DNA from: Buttiauxella agrestis
Lineage (GTDB): Bacteria > Pseudomonadota > Gammaproteobacteria > Enterobacterales > Enterobacteriaceae
Length of the DNA stretch: 64,000 bases
Reading direction: 5' to 3'
Assembly: GCF_900446255.1 (NCBI RefSeq)
Contig: NZ_UIGI01000001.1
Coordinates: 2,754,763 to 2,818,762 of the forward strand
Positions 39,327-49,501 of the stretch are shown piece after piece. Numbering within the stretch: position 1 is the first letter of the stretch; each line of letters opens with the position of its first letter. The notes beneath the pieces were generated by a model. The model was not told where the DNA came from, did not search any database, and saw only the letters and a program-made list of their open reading frames with translations. A program made the translations under genes and the position numbers.

Positions 39327-40229
39327 ATGACATCCATTAAACCCCTGATTGCGGGACTGGCCGCAACGCTACTCCTGGCTGGCACAGCCAAAGCAGAGCC
39401 GATTGTGCTGGCGACGAAAAGCTTTACCGAGCAGCATATTTTGTCGGCAATGACCACGCAGTACCTGCGTAAAAAAGGCTTCCAGGTGACTCCGCAAACC
39501 AACATCGCCACGGTGATTTCGCGTAACGCGATGATTAACAAACAGGTCGATATGACCTGGGAATACACCGGCACCTCGCTGATTATTTTTAACCACATCA
39601 ACAAACGTATGAGTCCGCAGGAATCCTACGACACGGTTAAAAAGCTTGATGCGAAACTGGGACTGGTGTGGCTAAAACCGGCAGATATGAACAACACCTA
39701 CGCTTTTGCGATGCAGCGTAAACGCGCTGAAGAAGAGAACATTAACACCATGTCGGAGCTGGTAGCCAAAGTAGAACAGGTTCGCAAAACTGACCCGAAT
39801 AACAACTGGATGCTCGGCCTTGACCTGGAATTCGCCGGGCGTAGCGACGGTATGAAACCGTTACAGCAAGCTTATAGCATGCCGCTCGATCGCCCGCAGA
39901 TTCGCCAGATGGACCCAGGTCTTGTGTATAACGCGGTGCGCGATGGCTTCGTTGACGCGGGTCTGATTTACACCACCGATGGCCGCGTAAAAGGCTTCGA
40001 TTTGAAAGTGTTGAAAGATGATAAAGGTTTCTTCCCAAGTTACGCCGTCACGCCTGTGGTGCGCAAAGAGACGCTGGCAGCCAATCCTGGTCTTGAAGAT
40101 GCCCTGGACACCCTCTCCGGCCTGCTCAACAACGACGTGATCTCCACCCTGAATGCCAAAGTGGATATCGACCATGAAACCCCACAAAAAGTGGCGCAAG
40201 AGTTCCTGCAACAGAAAGGTTTGCTCTAA
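39327..40229 (+). CDS. osmX: OsmU-type substrate-binding protein
   Basis: Periplasmic binding protein of the OpuAC/ProX-like family, 300 residues. The signal peptide [23 protein letters not shown] precedes a mature start at about residue 24. The mature N-terminus [18 protein letters not shown] is the typical start of quaternary-amine binders, and [11 protein letters not shown] follows. It is second of four genes; AAAGGAGC lies in front of the ATG. Confidence 0.87.
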   Translation: MTSIKPLIAGLAATLLLAGTAKAEPIVLATKSFTEQHILSAMTTQYLRKKGFQVTPQTNIATVISRNAMINKQVDMTWEYTGTSLIIFNHINKRMSPQESYDTVKKLDAKLGLVWLKPADMNNTYAFAMQRKRAEEENINTMSELVAKVEQVRKTDPNNNWMLGLDLEFAGRSDGMKPLQQAYSMPLDRPQIRQMDPGLVYNAVRDGFVDAGLIYTTDGRVKGFDLKVLKDDKGFFPSYAVTPVVRKETLAANPGLEDALDTLSGLLNNDVISTLNAKVDIDHETPQKVAQEFLQQKGLL

Positions 40230-40238
40230 GGAGGCATC

Positions 40239-40886
40239 ATGGAAACGTTGAATTATATGATGGATAACGCAGGGTATCTGGGCAGTTTAACGCTGCAACA
40301 CCTGTGGTTAGTGCTTTTAGCTGTCGGACTGGCGATTGTGATTGGCGTGCCGCTGGGCATTTTAATCGTGCGCCACAAATGGCTCGCCACACCCGTGTTG
40401 GGTATTGCGACTATTGTGCTGACCATCCCTTCTATCGCCCTGTTCGGGCTGATGATCCCGCTGTTTTCCATGGTTGGGCAAGGGATTGGCGTGTTGCCTG
40501 CGATCACGGCCGTTTTCCTCTATTCATTGCTGCCGATTGTCCGTAACACGCACACCGCCCTCGACAGTCTGCCGCCAGGTTTGCGTGAAGCCGGACGCGG
40601 TATCGGCATGACGTTCTGGCAACGCCTGCGCTGGGTCGAAATCCCAATGGCTCTGCCGGTGATTTTTGGCGGTATCCGAACCGCCGTGGTCATGAACATT
40701 GGCGTAATGGCCATCGCTGCCGTTATCGGCGCAGGCGGTTTGGGTTTGTTACTGCTTAACGGCATCGGAAGTAGCGACATTCGCATGTTGATTGCTGGTG
40801 CCGTCATGATTTGTGTTTTGGCTATTGTGCTTGATTGGTTATTGCACCGTTTACAGCTGGTGCTGACTCCTAAGGGGATTCGATAA
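40239..40886 (+). CDS. osmW: OsmU-type osmoprotectant ABC transporter, permease 2
   Basis: Permease of 215 residues with about five membrane helices and the ATPase-contact loop EAGRGIGMTFWQRLRWVEIP. It is homologous to the first permease of the operon, so the transporter is likely a heterodimer. AAGGAGG precedes the ATG. The stop codon shares its last base with the ATPase start. Confidence 0.86.
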   Translation: METLNYMMDNAGYLGSLTLQHLWLVLLAVGLAIVIGVPLGILIVRHKWLATPVLGIATIVLTIPSIALFGLMIPLFSMVGQGIGVLPAITAVFLYSLLPIVRNTHTALDSLPPGLREAGRGIGMTFWQRLRWVEIPMALPVIFGGIRTAVVMNIGVMAIAAVIGAGGLGLLLLNGIGSSDIRMLIAGAVMICVLAIVLDWLLHRLQLVLTPKGIR

Positions 40887-42031
40887 TGATTAAACTAGAA
40901 AACCTCACGAAACAGTTTGTTCAGAAGAACGGTCAGACTTTTAACGCTGTGGATAATGTCAGCCTGAATGTGCCGGAAGGCGAAATGTGCGTGCTGCTCG
41001 GCCCATCCGGCTGCGGCAAAACCACCACGCTGAAAATGATCAACCGCCTGATTGCCCCGACCGGCGGCAATATTCTGATTAACGGTAAAAATACCAACGA
41101 GCTGGATACCGTGACGCTGCGCCGCAATATTGGCTATGTAATTCAGCAAATCGGCCTGTTCCCGAACATGACGATTGAAGAGAACATTACCGTGGTGCCG
41201 CGCATGTTGGGTTGGGATAAAGCCCGATGTAAAGAGCGTGCCAGCGAATTAATGAGCATGGTGGCGCTCGACCCGAGCAAGTTCCTGAACCGTTATCCAC
41301 GTGAAATGTCAGGCGGCCAGCAACAGCGTATCGGCGTGATTCGGGCACTTGCGGCTGATCCTCCGGTGCTGCTGATGGATGAGCCTTTTGGCGCCGTCGA
41401 CCCGATCAACCGCGAAACGATTCAGAATGAATTTCTGGAAATGCAGCGCCAGTTGAAGAAAACCGTCATGCTGGTCAGCCACGATATCGACGAAGCGCTG
41501 AAATTAGGCGACCGTATTGCCGTGTTCCGCCAGGGCAAAATCGTGCAGTGCGCCAGCCCCGATGAGCTGCTTGCTAAACCGGCCAATGAATTTGTTGGCT
41601 CGTTTGTCGGCCAGGACCGCACGTTAAAACGCCTGCTGCTGGTTCAGGCCGGGGATGTGACGGACCAACAGCCGACTATTACCGCTCGCGAATCCACGCC
41701 GCTGCCGGAAGCGTTCGCCACCATGGATGACAACGATATGCGTTCGATTACCGTGGTGGACAGCGAAGGCAAACCGTTAGGTTTCGTGAAACGCCGGGAA
41801 GCGCGTGGCGCAACCGGAGCATGTGCCGATATCCTGCACCCGTTCCGCATTACCGGATGCGCCGAAGATAACCTGCGTATCGTGCTTTCGAAACTCTATG
41901 AGCACAACATGGTGTGGATGCCCATTACTGACGAAGATGGCCGTTACAGTGGCGAGATTTCGCAGGATTATATTGCCGATTATCTCAGTTCAGGCCGAAC
42001 GCGTCGGGCGTTAAATATTTATCAGCCATAA
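40886..42031 (+). CDS. osmV: OsmU-type ABC transporter ATPase with CBS domain
   Basis: ATP-binding protein of 381 residues. Walker A GPSGCGKTT is near residues 38-46, signature MSGGQQQR and Walker B VLLMDEP follow. The C-terminal third has CBS-type sequence (LPEAFATMDDNDMRSITVVD and KLYEHNMVWMPITDEDG), the region that senses ionic strength in OpuA-like transporters. It is translationally coupled to the permease. A REP unit follows. Confidence 0.88.
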   Translation: MIKLENLTKQFVQKNGQTFNAVDNVSLNVPEGEMCVLLGPSGCGKTTTLKMINRLIAPTGGNILINGKNTNELDTVTLRRNIGYVIQQIGLFPNMTIEENITVVPRMLGWDKARCKERASELMSMVALDPSKFLNRYPREMSGGQQQRIGVIRALAADPPVLLMDEPFGAVDPINRETIQNEFLEMQRQLKKTVMLVSHDIDEALKLGDRIAVFRQGKIVQCASPDELLAKPANEFVGSFVGQDRTLKRLLLVQAGDVTDQQPTITARESTPLPEAFATMDDNDMRSITVVDSEGKPLGFVKRREARGATGACADILHPFRITGCAEDNLRIVLSKLYEHNMVWMPITDEDGRYSGEISQDYIADYLSSGRTRRALNIYQP

Positions 42032-42039
42032 TTCATCGT

Positions 42040-42089
42040 TGTCGGATGGTGTAAATGGTGGATGACGCTTGCGCTTATCCGCCCTACAA
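42040..42089. repeat. REP element after osmV
   Basis: TTGTCGGATGG and, inverted, GATGACGCTTGCGCTTATCC with GCCCTACAA are REP-type sequences just after the operon end and just before clcB. Confidence 0.7.
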
Positions 42090-42133
42090 TGCTTGCTATG
42101 CACCGCTTACACCACTTCCCCGACATGAAAGGC

Positions 42134-43393
42134 ATGTTACGACGGCTTATTTTTGCCGTCTGGATTGGCATCGCCTCAGCGGTGGTGGTCTGGCTTTTCC
42201 GCCAGTCGATGTATCTCCTTGAAGGCCTGTTTTTGGGCGACCACAGTGGAAGCCTGGTCGCCGCTGCCGCGGCGTTACCCTCATGGCGACGTTTACTGAC
42301 ACCGGCACTCGGCGGTTTACTGGCTGGGACATTACTCTGGAGTTGGCAACGCGCCACACGTCAGCGTCCCTGCGCCCCCACCGATTATATGGAGGCCATT
42401 GAAACGGGCGACGGTCGGTTAGATGTTTCCGCAAGCCTGGTCAAATCGGCGGCGTCGCTGATTGTGGTGGCCAGCGGAAGCGCCATTGGCCGTGAAGGTG
42501 CAATGGTGCTGCTGGCAACCGTTTTTGCTTCGGTATTCGCCCAGCGATGTTCAAACAAAGATGAATGGAAATTATGGGTGGCCTGCGGTGCCGCCGCCGG
42601 GATGGCAAGCGCCTATCACGCGCCGCTGGCGGGCAGTTTGTTTATCGCAGAGATTCTGTTTGGCACCTTGATGCTCGCCTCACTCGGCCCGGTGGTTATT
42701 GCCGCCGTCAGCGCTTTGCTGGTTACTCATTTATTGAATGACCAACAAGCGCTGTTATATGTGGTCCGCACGTTAAACGCTCCGCAGCCCATCCAATATT
42801 TGCTGATGGCGACATTCGGTTTAATAGCCGGGATTGCTGGGCCACTGTTCCTGTGGTTGATGTCGAAAAGTAGTCAATTTTTCCAGCGTTTGCACTTAAC
42901 GCCGCCATTACAACTGGCGCTGGGCGGATTGCTGGTCGGGCTGCTTTCATTGATCACGCCGCTGGTTTGGGGAAATGGCTACAGCGTAGTGCAGTCGTTT
43001 CTTTCGCAGCCTCCGGCATTGCTCTTCGTTGCCGGGATTCTGGTTTACAAACTGGCTGCGGTGCTGGCAAGTAGCGGTTCGGGTGCGCCAGGCGGCGTAT
43101 TTACCCCGACGCTATTCGTCGGTGCTGCACTGGGAATGGTCGTGGGTCAATGGTTTGGGATCTGGACGTGGAGCGGTGACAACGTGGCGATATTGCTGGC
43201 TTTAACCGGTATGGCAACCCTTCTGGCGGCTACTACTCATGCCCCGATTATGTCAACGCTGATGGTGTGTGAAATGACCGGGGAGTTTTCATTGCTCCCC
43301 GGATTACTGCTGGCATGCGTGATTGCTTCAGCACTTTCGCGCTGGTTACGCCCGCAAACGGTCTACCATCAAAGCGCCGCTAAGGCGGGATAA
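42134..43393 (+). CDS. clcB: Chloride channel/antiporter-family protein ClcB
   Basis: ClC-family membrane protein, about 419 residues from this start (E. coli 418). Selectivity motifs are [11 protein letters not shown], and [13 protein letters not shown] near the C-terminus, then [11 protein letters not shown]. Its role in acid resistance is known for E. coli ClcA/ClcB. The start is uncertain: the frame opens at 42062, within a REP unit, with further ATGs at 42098 and 42125. ATG 42134 ([14 protein letters not shown]) fits the E. coli N-terminus, but no start has a good ribosome-binding site. The 3' end overlaps bioD2 by 48 bases, tail to tail. Confidence 0.88.
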   Translation: MLRRLIFAVWIGIASAVVVWLFRQSMYLLEGLFLGDHSGSLVAAAAALPSWRRLLTPALGGLLAGTLLWSWQRATRQRPCAPTDYMEAIETGDGRLDVSASLVKSAASLIVVASGSAIGREGAMVLLATVFASVFAQRCSNKDEWKLWVACGAAAGMASAYHAPLAGSLFIAEILFGTLMLASLGPVVIAAVSALLVTHLLNDQQALLYVVRTLNAPQPIQYLLMATFGLIAGIAGPLFLWLMSKSSQFFQRLHLTPPLQLALGGLLVGLLSLITPLVWGNGYSVVQSFLSQPPALLFVAGILVYKLAAVLASSGSGAPGGVFTPTLFVGAALGMVVGQWFGIWTWSGDNVAILLALTGMATLLAATTHAPIMSTLMVCEMTGEFSLLPGLLLACVIASALSRWLRPQTVYHQSAAKAG

Positions 43394-44041
43394 ATCGATG
43401 TAGTGCGCCAGTTCGCGCTGCTCTGCACGTGGCAAGTAAGGCAACTCACCCACCAGCGGCGCTGGCAATTTTTTGCTTAAGACGTCGATGATTTCGGCGT
43501 AATGTGCCAGACCCGGATTGATACGGTTAGCGACCCAGCCCATCAACGGCAGGCCGTCATTGGCGATGGCCTGCGCCGTCAGTAAAGCGTGGTTAATACA
43601 GCCTTCCTGAATGCCCACCACCATCAACACCGGTAATTGCTCCTGAACCACCCATTCAGATAATGGGCGTAAATCATTCATCAGGCTACGCCAGCCGCCC
43701 GTACCTTCGACCACAACGTGATCCGCTTGCGCAGTTAAGCGTTGTAGCCCATCAGACAGCAGCGAATAGTTAATCTGACAATTGTGGCTAACGCTGCTCT
43801 CTTCTTCGCTCAGCGCGATAGGATTGATGGCTTCGTAAGGCACGTCGACAGTGGAAACACTTTGCAGGACTAACGCATCTTTATTGCGAAGTCCCTCTGG
43901 CGTCTCTTTACTGCCTTTGGCTACCGGCTTAAAGCCGACGACGCTTTTGCCGCTGGCTGCAAGAGCCTGCAACAAAGCGCGAGAAACCACAGTCTTCCCG
44001 ACTGCGGTATCGGTACCCGTTATAAAGAAACGCGTAAGCAT
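43346..44041 (-). CDS. bioD2: Dethiobiotin synthetase paralogue BioD2 (YnfK)
   Basis: ATP-dependent carboxylase-type enzyme homologous to dethiobiotin synthetase; 231 residues, as E. coli YnfK. The P-loop [19 protein letters not shown] is at the N-terminus, and the segments [13 protein letters not shown] and [13 protein letters not shown] are conserved. In E. coli it is a second copy beside bioD of the bio operon; activity is less certain. Its last 48 bases overlap clcB on the other strand. Confidence 0.93.
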   Translation of the reverse strand: MLTRFFITGTDTAVGKTVVSRALLQALAASGKSVVGFKPVAKGSKETPEGLRNKDALVLQSVSTVDVPYEAINPIALSEEESSVSHNCQINYSLLSDGLQRLTAQADHVVVEGTGGWRSLMNDLRPLSEWVVQEQLPVLMVVGIQEGCINHALLTAQAIANDGLPLMGWVANRINPGLAHYAEIIDVLSKKLPAPLVGELPYLPRAEQRELAHYIDLSRLSGALMVDRLRA

Positions 44042-44164
44042 GACGAACTCCCGAGGTAATGCTCAAAGTGATTAAAAATTGAATAATTCAGGAGTGAAAG
44101 TCTAAAAGAATAGTGATTTGACCAGTTTGAGATAGCGCAATTTTTAGTGGATAAGCCTTCGACA

Positions 44165-45382
44165 TTAGCCTTGCAGCAGACGAATTAATAACGAACCGTT
44201 ATACATTGCGTCTTTTACCAGCGCTGCCCCCGCCATGGTTCCACGGTGATTGTACTGTGTGCTTTCGACGTAAGTATGTTCGCTATAGGCGGGCAACGCC
44301 TGCTGGCGAATACAGTCTGTAATAGCCGGATGCAGAATATCCGCGGCCCGGTTAAACGGCGAACCAATCAGGATTTTTTGTGGATGGAACAAATTGACCA
44401 TGATCGCCAGAATTCGGCCGACGTTGGTTCCGATACCCAGAATGATATCTTTCGCTAATAAGTCGCCGTTTAAAGCGGCATCGCACAGTGACTCAACCGT
44501 TAGCGGCTGTTTATGCAGCATAGAACCCATAGACTGACTCATACGAAGCTGCGCCAGCTCCAGCACGCTGTCGACACTGGCGATAGTTTCCAGGCAACCA
44601 TGGTTGCCGCAATAACAGCGCTTTCCGTAAGGGTCAACCTGCGTATGTCCGATTTCGACCAGGCTGCTGCTCCCGGCATGAAGCAAACGCCCGTCGGTAA
44701 TCACACCTGCGCCGACGTTATCATCAATCACCACCTGAATGACGTCTCGCGCCCCTTTTGAGGCACCAAACAGCCCTTCTGCCATCGTCCATGCGCTGAT
44801 GTCGTGTTGGATATAAACCGGCACCCCGGTGTAATTTTCCAGAATCTCGCCCAGCGGCATATCGCAAACTTCGTAGAACGGCATACGGTGCACAATGCCG
44901 CGCTTGGTATCAATAATCCCAGGCATGGTGATGGCAATGGCGGTGAGGCGTTCGAGTTTATGTTGATGGCGGATAAAGAATTGATCGATTTGCGCGATGA
45001 TGCGCTCGACCAGCGGTTGTGTGTCTTCCACCGCCAGCACGACGGTGTCTTCGACAATCAACTTGCTGCTTAAATCATGCAGGCCGAGTGAGATTTCCCC
45101 GCGACTAATACGCACAGATAAATAGTGCCATGCTTCCGTTTCCAGCATCAGCCCCACAGCAGGACGCCCCCGGCTACCCGGGTCCTGAATTTCCGTCTCT
45201 TGCACCAGGTGGGCTTCAATCATCTCACGAACAATTTTCGTGATGCTGGCTGGAGCCAGTTGCGCCAGGCGAGAAAGATCGATGCGCGACACCGGCCCAT
45301 GGGTATCAATCAAGCGATAAACTACGCCAGCGTTAGTTTGCTTGATCTGATCAATATGGCCCGGTTGGCTATCAGCAACCAC
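44165..45382 (-). CDS. mlc: Global sugar-metabolism repressor Mlc
   Basis: ROK-family repressor of ptsG, manXYZ, malT and pts genes, removed from DNA by membrane-bound dephosphorylated EIICB-Glc; 405 residues (E. coli 406). N-terminal winged helix includes RIDLSRLAQLAPASITKIVREM. The zinc site is CYCGNHGCLE in the ROK domain, where the ROK signature starts. Order bioD2-mlc-ynfL is as in E. coli. Confidence 0.97.
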   Translation of the reverse strand: MVADSQPGHIDQIKQTNAGVVYRLIDTHGPVSRIDLSRLAQLAPASITKIVREMIEAHLVQETEIQDPGSRGRPAVGLMLETEAWHYLSVRISRGEISLGLHDLSSKLIVEDTVVLAVEDTQPLVERIIAQIDQFFIRHQHKLERLTAIAITMPGIIDTKRGIVHRMPFYEVCDMPLGEILENYTGVPVYIQHDISAWTMAEGLFGASKGARDVIQVVIDDNVGAGVITDGRLLHAGSSSLVEIGHTQVDPYGKRCYCGNHGCLETIASVDSVLELAQLRMSQSMGSMLHKQPLTVESLCDAALNGDLLAKDIILGIGTNVGRILAIMVNLFHPQKILIGSPFNRAADILHPAITDCIRQQALPAYSEHTYVESTQYNHRGTMAGAALVKDAMYNGSLLIRLLQG

Positions 45383-45499
45383 TTGCGACTCCCTTTATTT
45401 TCGCGCTGCGAAATAAACTTTGGGCTATGGTGAAACACTTCAAGTGAAGGAGTCAAATATTTACCCAGGGTTGTGATTTACCGCACATATTCCGCCGAT

Positions 45500-46408
45500 T
45501 TACGGCTCTTTTAACGCCGTAATTGACTCAGTTAACAAGGCGGAGATCCGAAGTGCGGCGGCAGAAAGCTCGCGATGTTTCGGCCAGACCAGCCACATTT
45601 CCGATTGCGCTTCGGCCTCCTTCAACGGCAGCCATACTACTTCGGATAAACGCACCCGTTTAAATGACGCCGGAAGTATCGAAACGCCCAATCCTGCGGA
45701 CACCAGGCCAATAATCGTCATCGCCTCGCCCACTTCCTGGGTGATGTAGGGCGAAATCCCATGGCGTTGCAGCAGACCGAGAATATCGTCATACAGGCCC
45801 GTTCCCACATGCGGGTCAAAAAAGACAAACGGCTCCTGCGCCAGTTGTTGCAGGGAAATGGCTGAACACGCCGCCAGAGGATGATCACGATGTACCATCG
45901 CCATCAGCGGTTCACGCAATACCACACTCCAGGCGAGCGTGTCCGGAAGGCGCGTGTTGCGCATCAAACCCAGCTCCAGCTCACCGTCATTTAATGGCGC
46001 GATTTGCTCACGAGTATTTATTTCCCTCATCTGGAGATGAATATCCGGGTAAGTACGACGAAAAGTCGACAGGCTATCGGACACCGTCTTAATAAAAGGT
46101 GCCGATGAAGTGAAACCGATACGCAGTTCCCCCGTTTCGCCCTGATGCAATCTCGCGGCGCGCCCTGCTGCTGCATCCACCTGGTTTAAAATCTGCCGCG
46201 AATCGAGCAAAAACTGACTGCCCGCCGCCGTCAGGCTAACGCTACGGTTGGTGCGCGCCAGTAAACGCGCGCCGATTTGCTGTTCAAGGATTTGAATTTG
46301 CTGGCTAAGAGGAGGCTGGGAGATACGCAAGCGTGCGGCAGCACGGCCAAAATGTAGCTCTTCAGCAACGGCAATAAAGTAGCGCAGATGACGCAGTTCG
46401 ATATTCAT
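45500..46408 (-). CDS. ynfL: LysR-family regulator YnfL
   Basis: LysR-type transcription factor, 302 residues (E. coli 297). The winged helix-turn-helix RYFIAVAEELHFGRAAARLRI and SQPPLSQQIQILEQQIG fill residues 10-50; a periplasmic-binding-protein-like effector domain follows. Divergent ynfM 99 bases away is the probable target. The inducer is unknown. Confidence 0.92.
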   Translation of the reverse strand: MNIELRHLRYFIAVAEELHFGRAAARLRISQPPLSQQIQILEQQIGARLLARTNRSVSLTAAGSQFLLDSRQILNQVDAAAGRAARLHQGETGELRIGFTSSAPFIKTVSDSLSTFRRTYPDIHLQMREINTREQIAPLNDGELELGLMRNTRLPDTLAWSVVLREPLMAMVHRDHPLAACSAISLQQLAQEPFVFFDPHVGTGLYDDILGLLQRHGISPYITQEVGEAMTIIGLVSAGLGVSILPASFKRVRLSEVVWLPLKEAEAQSEMWLVWPKHRELSAAALRISALLTESITALKEP

Positions 46409-46507
46409 ACTTTAAACATATCAATTGAGATTATTAATATATTAGACAGAACATTCATGTTTTTCTACTCTGAGAATGAGACCACACCTGCACAATAAGG
46501 ACCCATT

Positions 46508-47758
46508 TTGAGTCGTACAACCGTCGTCAACACCGCCCCGGCACAGGACGTTGACGAAAGAGTTTTGCCCCAGCCGACAAGCTTTATCAAACGTGGTTCA
46601 CCTCAGTTTATGCGCGTCACACTGGCGCTATTTTCTGCCGGACTCGCCACCTTCGCTCTGCTTTATTGCGTCCAACCCATTTTGCCGGTTTTATCGCATG
46701 AATTTGGTGTATCCCCTGCCAGCAGCAGTATTTCGTTATCCGTTTCTACCGCGATGTTAGCCATCGGCCTGCTGTTTACCGGGCCACTTTCCGATGCAAT
46801 AGGTCGTAAACCCGTGATGGTAACAGCGCTTTTGCTGGCATCAATTTGCACGCTCCTTTCGACCATGATGACCAGCTGGCACGGCATTTTAATCATGCGG
46901 GCGCTGATTGGGTTGTCGCTCAGCGGTGTGGCGGCAGTCGGCATGACCTATCTGAGCGAAGAGATTCACCCAAGCGTGGTGGCCTTTTCGATGGGGTTGT
47001 ATATCAGTGGGAACTCCATCGGCGGCATGAGCGGACGCTTGCTGAGCGGTGTGATTACCGATTTCTTTAACTGGCGCATTGCCGTCGCCGCGATTGGCTG
47101 TTTCGCACTCGCCTCCGCGTTAATGTTCTGGAAGATTTTGCCCGCCTCAAAGCATTTCCGCCCTTCTTCTTTGCGGCCAAAAACACTGTTTATCAACTTC
47201 CGCCTGCACTGGCGTGACAAGGGTTTGCCGCTGCTGTTTGCCCAAGGTTTTCTGCTGATGGGGGCGTTCGTGACGCTGTTTAATTACATCGGTTATCGAC
47301 TGATGCAAGGGCCATGGTATTTAAGCCAGGCGGTGGTGGGATTGCTATCGGTGGCTTATTTAACCGGCACCTGGAGTTCCCCAAAAGCGGGCGCGATGAC
47401 GGCTAAATTGGGTCGCGGTCCGGTGATGATTTTCTCCACCGCCATCATGCTGACTGGCCTGTTGCTAACGGTGTTTTCCCCCCTGCCGGTTATTTTTACG
47501 GGAATGCTGCTCTTTTCAGCAGGATTCTTCGCTGCGCACTCGGTCGCCAGCGGCTGGATTGGCCCACGGGCTAAACGCGCAAAAGGCCAGGCTTCTTCCC
47601 TGTATTTATTCAGTTATTACCTGGGTTCAAGCCTTGCCGGGACACTCGGCGGCGTGTTCTGGCACCAGTTTGGTTGGGCAGGTGTGGCGAGTTTTATCGG
47701 CTCGCTGTTGGTCTTGTCATTACTGGTGGGGGCGCGTTTGCATCATCGCGCACAATAA
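46508..47758 (+). CDS. ynfM: Major facilitator transporter YnfM
   Basis: MFS drug-efflux-type transporter of 416 residues (E. coli YnfM 417), twelve predicted helices, with the MFS loop motif GPLSDAIGRKPVM between helices 2 and 3. The start is TTG at 46508, preceded by AAGGACC; the encoded N-terminus SRTTVVNTAPA resembles E. coli YnfM, so TTG is probably real. It is divergent from ynfL. Substrate is unknown; arabinose export has been suggested in E. coli. Confidence 0.93.
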   Translation: MSRTTVVNTAPAQDVDERVLPQPTSFIKRGSPQFMRVTLALFSAGLATFALLYCVQPILPVLSHEFGVSPASSSISLSVSTAMLAIGLLFTGPLSDAIGRKPVMVTALLLASICTLLSTMMTSWHGILIMRALIGLSLSGVAAVGMTYLSEEIHPSVVAFSMGLYISGNSIGGMSGRLLSGVITDFFNWRIAVAAIGCFALASALMFWKILPASKHFRPSSLRPKTLFINFRLHWRDKGLPLLFAQGFLLMGAFVTLFNYIGYRLMQGPWYLSQAVVGLLSVAYLTGTWSSPKAGAMTAKLGRGPVMIFSTAIMLTGLLLTVFSPLPVIFTGMLLFSAGFFAAHSVASGWIGPRAKRAKGQASSLYLFSYYLGSSLAGTLGGVFWHQFGWAGVASFIGSLLVLSLLVGARLHHRAQ

Positions 47759-47832
47759 GCGGCTGACAGCCTCGTTTTAGTGGATGCTTTTTGCTATTTT
47801 CACAGGCGAAAATCATCTCTTCTCGAGGCCAT

Positions 47833-49317
47833 ATGGAAAAGCAAAATTACAACCACCTCACCCGCACCTTCCAGCGTCTTTCAAGATTTGAGCATCTTTC
47901 AGCCATCGCTGGCTGGGATATGTTCACCAACATGCCTCCCAATGGTAGTGCCGCGCGAGGCGAGGCTTTGGCTGAACTCAGCGTTTTGCGCCACCAGATC
48001 CTGACGGATAAAAAAATTGCCACGCTGTTGCAGGCGGCCGTTCAAGAAAACCTGAATGATGTTGAGCGTGCTAACTTGCGTGAAATGACGCGCCAGTACC
48101 AGGAGGCCATTTTACTGCCTGCATCCCTGGTGGAAGAGAAATCACTGGTCGGCACACGCTGTGAACATGGCTGGCGTACCCAACGCCCGGCCAACGACTG
48201 GCAGGGTTTTTCGACCAATCTGAAAGAAGTGGTACGCGTCAGCCGCGAAGAAGCAAAACTGCGTGCCGATGCGAAAGGGAAATCCTGCTACGACGCGTTG
48301 TTAGATATCTACGAACCCGGCATGACCAGCGCTAAACTCGATGTGTTGTTCGGAGATTTACGCACCTGGCTACCCGAGCTGCTGCAAAAAGTGGTTGATA
48401 AACAAGCGAAAGAAACAGTTGTTACGCCGACTGGCCCGTTTGCCACCCAGGACCAACGCGAGCTGGGTCTGGAAACCATGAAGCTGTTGGGTTTTGATTT
48501 TAACGGCGGCCGGCTCGATGTCAGTGCGCATCCCTTCTGCGGCGGCGTGCCACAAGATGTGCGTATCACCACGCGCTATGATGAATCTGACCTGGTTAGC
48601 GCCCTGTTTGGCGTAATCCACGAAACGGGTCACGCGCGTTACGAACAAAACTTGCCGCGGGAATGGCTCGGCCAACCCGTCGCACTGGCGCGTTCCACGG
48701 CTATCCACGAATCACAAAGTCTGTTCTTCGAAATGCAGTTGGGCCGCAGTAAAGAGTTCCTGAAACTGTTGCTGCCGATGGTCACTACTCGCTTTGGCAA
48801 ACAACCTGCGTTTGAAGCCGCTAACTTTATTGCCGTTAATCAACGCGTTGAACGTGGATTTATTCGCGTCGATGCCGATGAAGTCAGCTATCCGGCTCAT
48901 GTCGTTTTACGATATGAAATCGAACGTGCGCTGATTGATGGCGATATCGAAGTGGAAGATATCCCGGCATTGTGGGATGAGAAAATGCAGCATTGGCTGG
49001 GGCTTTCGACCAAAGATAACTTCCGCAACGGCTGTATGCAGGATATTCACTGGACGGACGGCGCGTTTGGCTATTTCCCGTCGTACACGCTGGGTGCGAT
49101 GTATGCCGCGCAATTGTTCAATTCCGCAAAACTGGCCCTCCCGCAGCTTGAAAGCGATATCGCAGAAGGTAACTTCACCGCGCTGTTCGACTGGTTACGC
49201 CAGAATATCTGGCAGCACGGCAGCCGATTCACCACTTCAGAGTTGATTACCAATGCAACCGGCGAAGATCTTAACCCGTTGTATTTCCGTAAACATTTAG
49301 AAGCGCGTTACCTTTAG
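47833..49317 (+). CDS. M32-family metallocarboxypeptidase (carboxypeptidase Taq type)
   Basis: Cytoplasmic metal-dependent carboxypeptidase, 494 residues, within the usual M32 range. Metal site HETGH is at residues 263-267 with the third ligand Glu in STAIHESQS. Other family stretches are WDMFTNMPPNGSAARGEALA at the N-terminus and CMQDIHWTDGAFGYFPSYTLGAM. The start MEKQNYNHLTRTFQRLS at 47833 is chosen with GAGG upstream; an ATG at 47791 opens the frame earlier but without conservation. K-12 E. coli has no gene here. Confidence 0.92.
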   Translation: MEKQNYNHLTRTFQRLSRFEHLSAIAGWDMFTNMPPNGSAARGEALAELSVLRHQILTDKKIATLLQAAVQENLNDVERANLREMTRQYQEAILLPASLVEEKSLVGTRCEHGWRTQRPANDWQGFSTNLKEVVRVSREEAKLRADAKGKSCYDALLDIYEPGMTSAKLDVLFGDLRTWLPELLQKVVDKQAKETVVTPTGPFATQDQRELGLETMKLLGFDFNGGRLDVSAHPFCGGVPQDVRITTRYDESDLVSALFGVIHETGHARYEQNLPREWLGQPVALARSTAIHESQSLFFEMQLGRSKEFLKLLLPMVTTRFGKQPAFEAANFIAVNQRVERGFIRVDADEVSYPAHVVLRYEIERALIDGDIEVEDIPALWDEKMQHWLGLSTKDNFRNGCMQDIHWTDGAFGYFPSYTLGAMYAAQLFNSAKLALPQLESDIAEGNFTALFDWLRQNIWQHGSRFTTSELITNATGEDLNPLYFRKHLEARYL

Positions 49318-49334
49318 TGTTCCCCGCCTTTCCG

Positions 49335-49399
49335 CGCCCCAAATAATTTGGATTGTAGAAAGGCGGCAAGCGCATCAACCATTCAAAGTATGACGGGCG
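49335..49399 (+). repeat. Internally deleted ERIC element
   Basis: The left end (CCAAATAATTTGGATTGTAG, GGCGGCAAG) and right end (AAAGTATGACGGG) of the ERIC consensus are joined with the middle missing, so about 65 bases remain of about 125. It ends five bases before the RstA box. Confidence 0.7.
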
Positions 49400-49404
49400 C
49401 AGTG

Positions 49405-49418
49405 TACAAACCGTTACA
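49405..49418 (+). promoter_or_regulatory. RstA box upstream of asr
   Basis: TACAAACCGTTACA fits the RstA box TACATNTNGTTACA at 10 of 12 defined positions. It lies about 50 bases upstream of a TATAGT -10-like element. asr is an established RstA target in E. coli, and rstAB is at 12326-14370. Confidence 0.72.
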
Positions 49419-49501
49419 CGCCGATACCAATCACTCACTGAAGCCTTTGATCCACAAGTCTATAGTTCATCTCAACGGCCCCGCAGTGGGGTTCAAACAT
49501 T

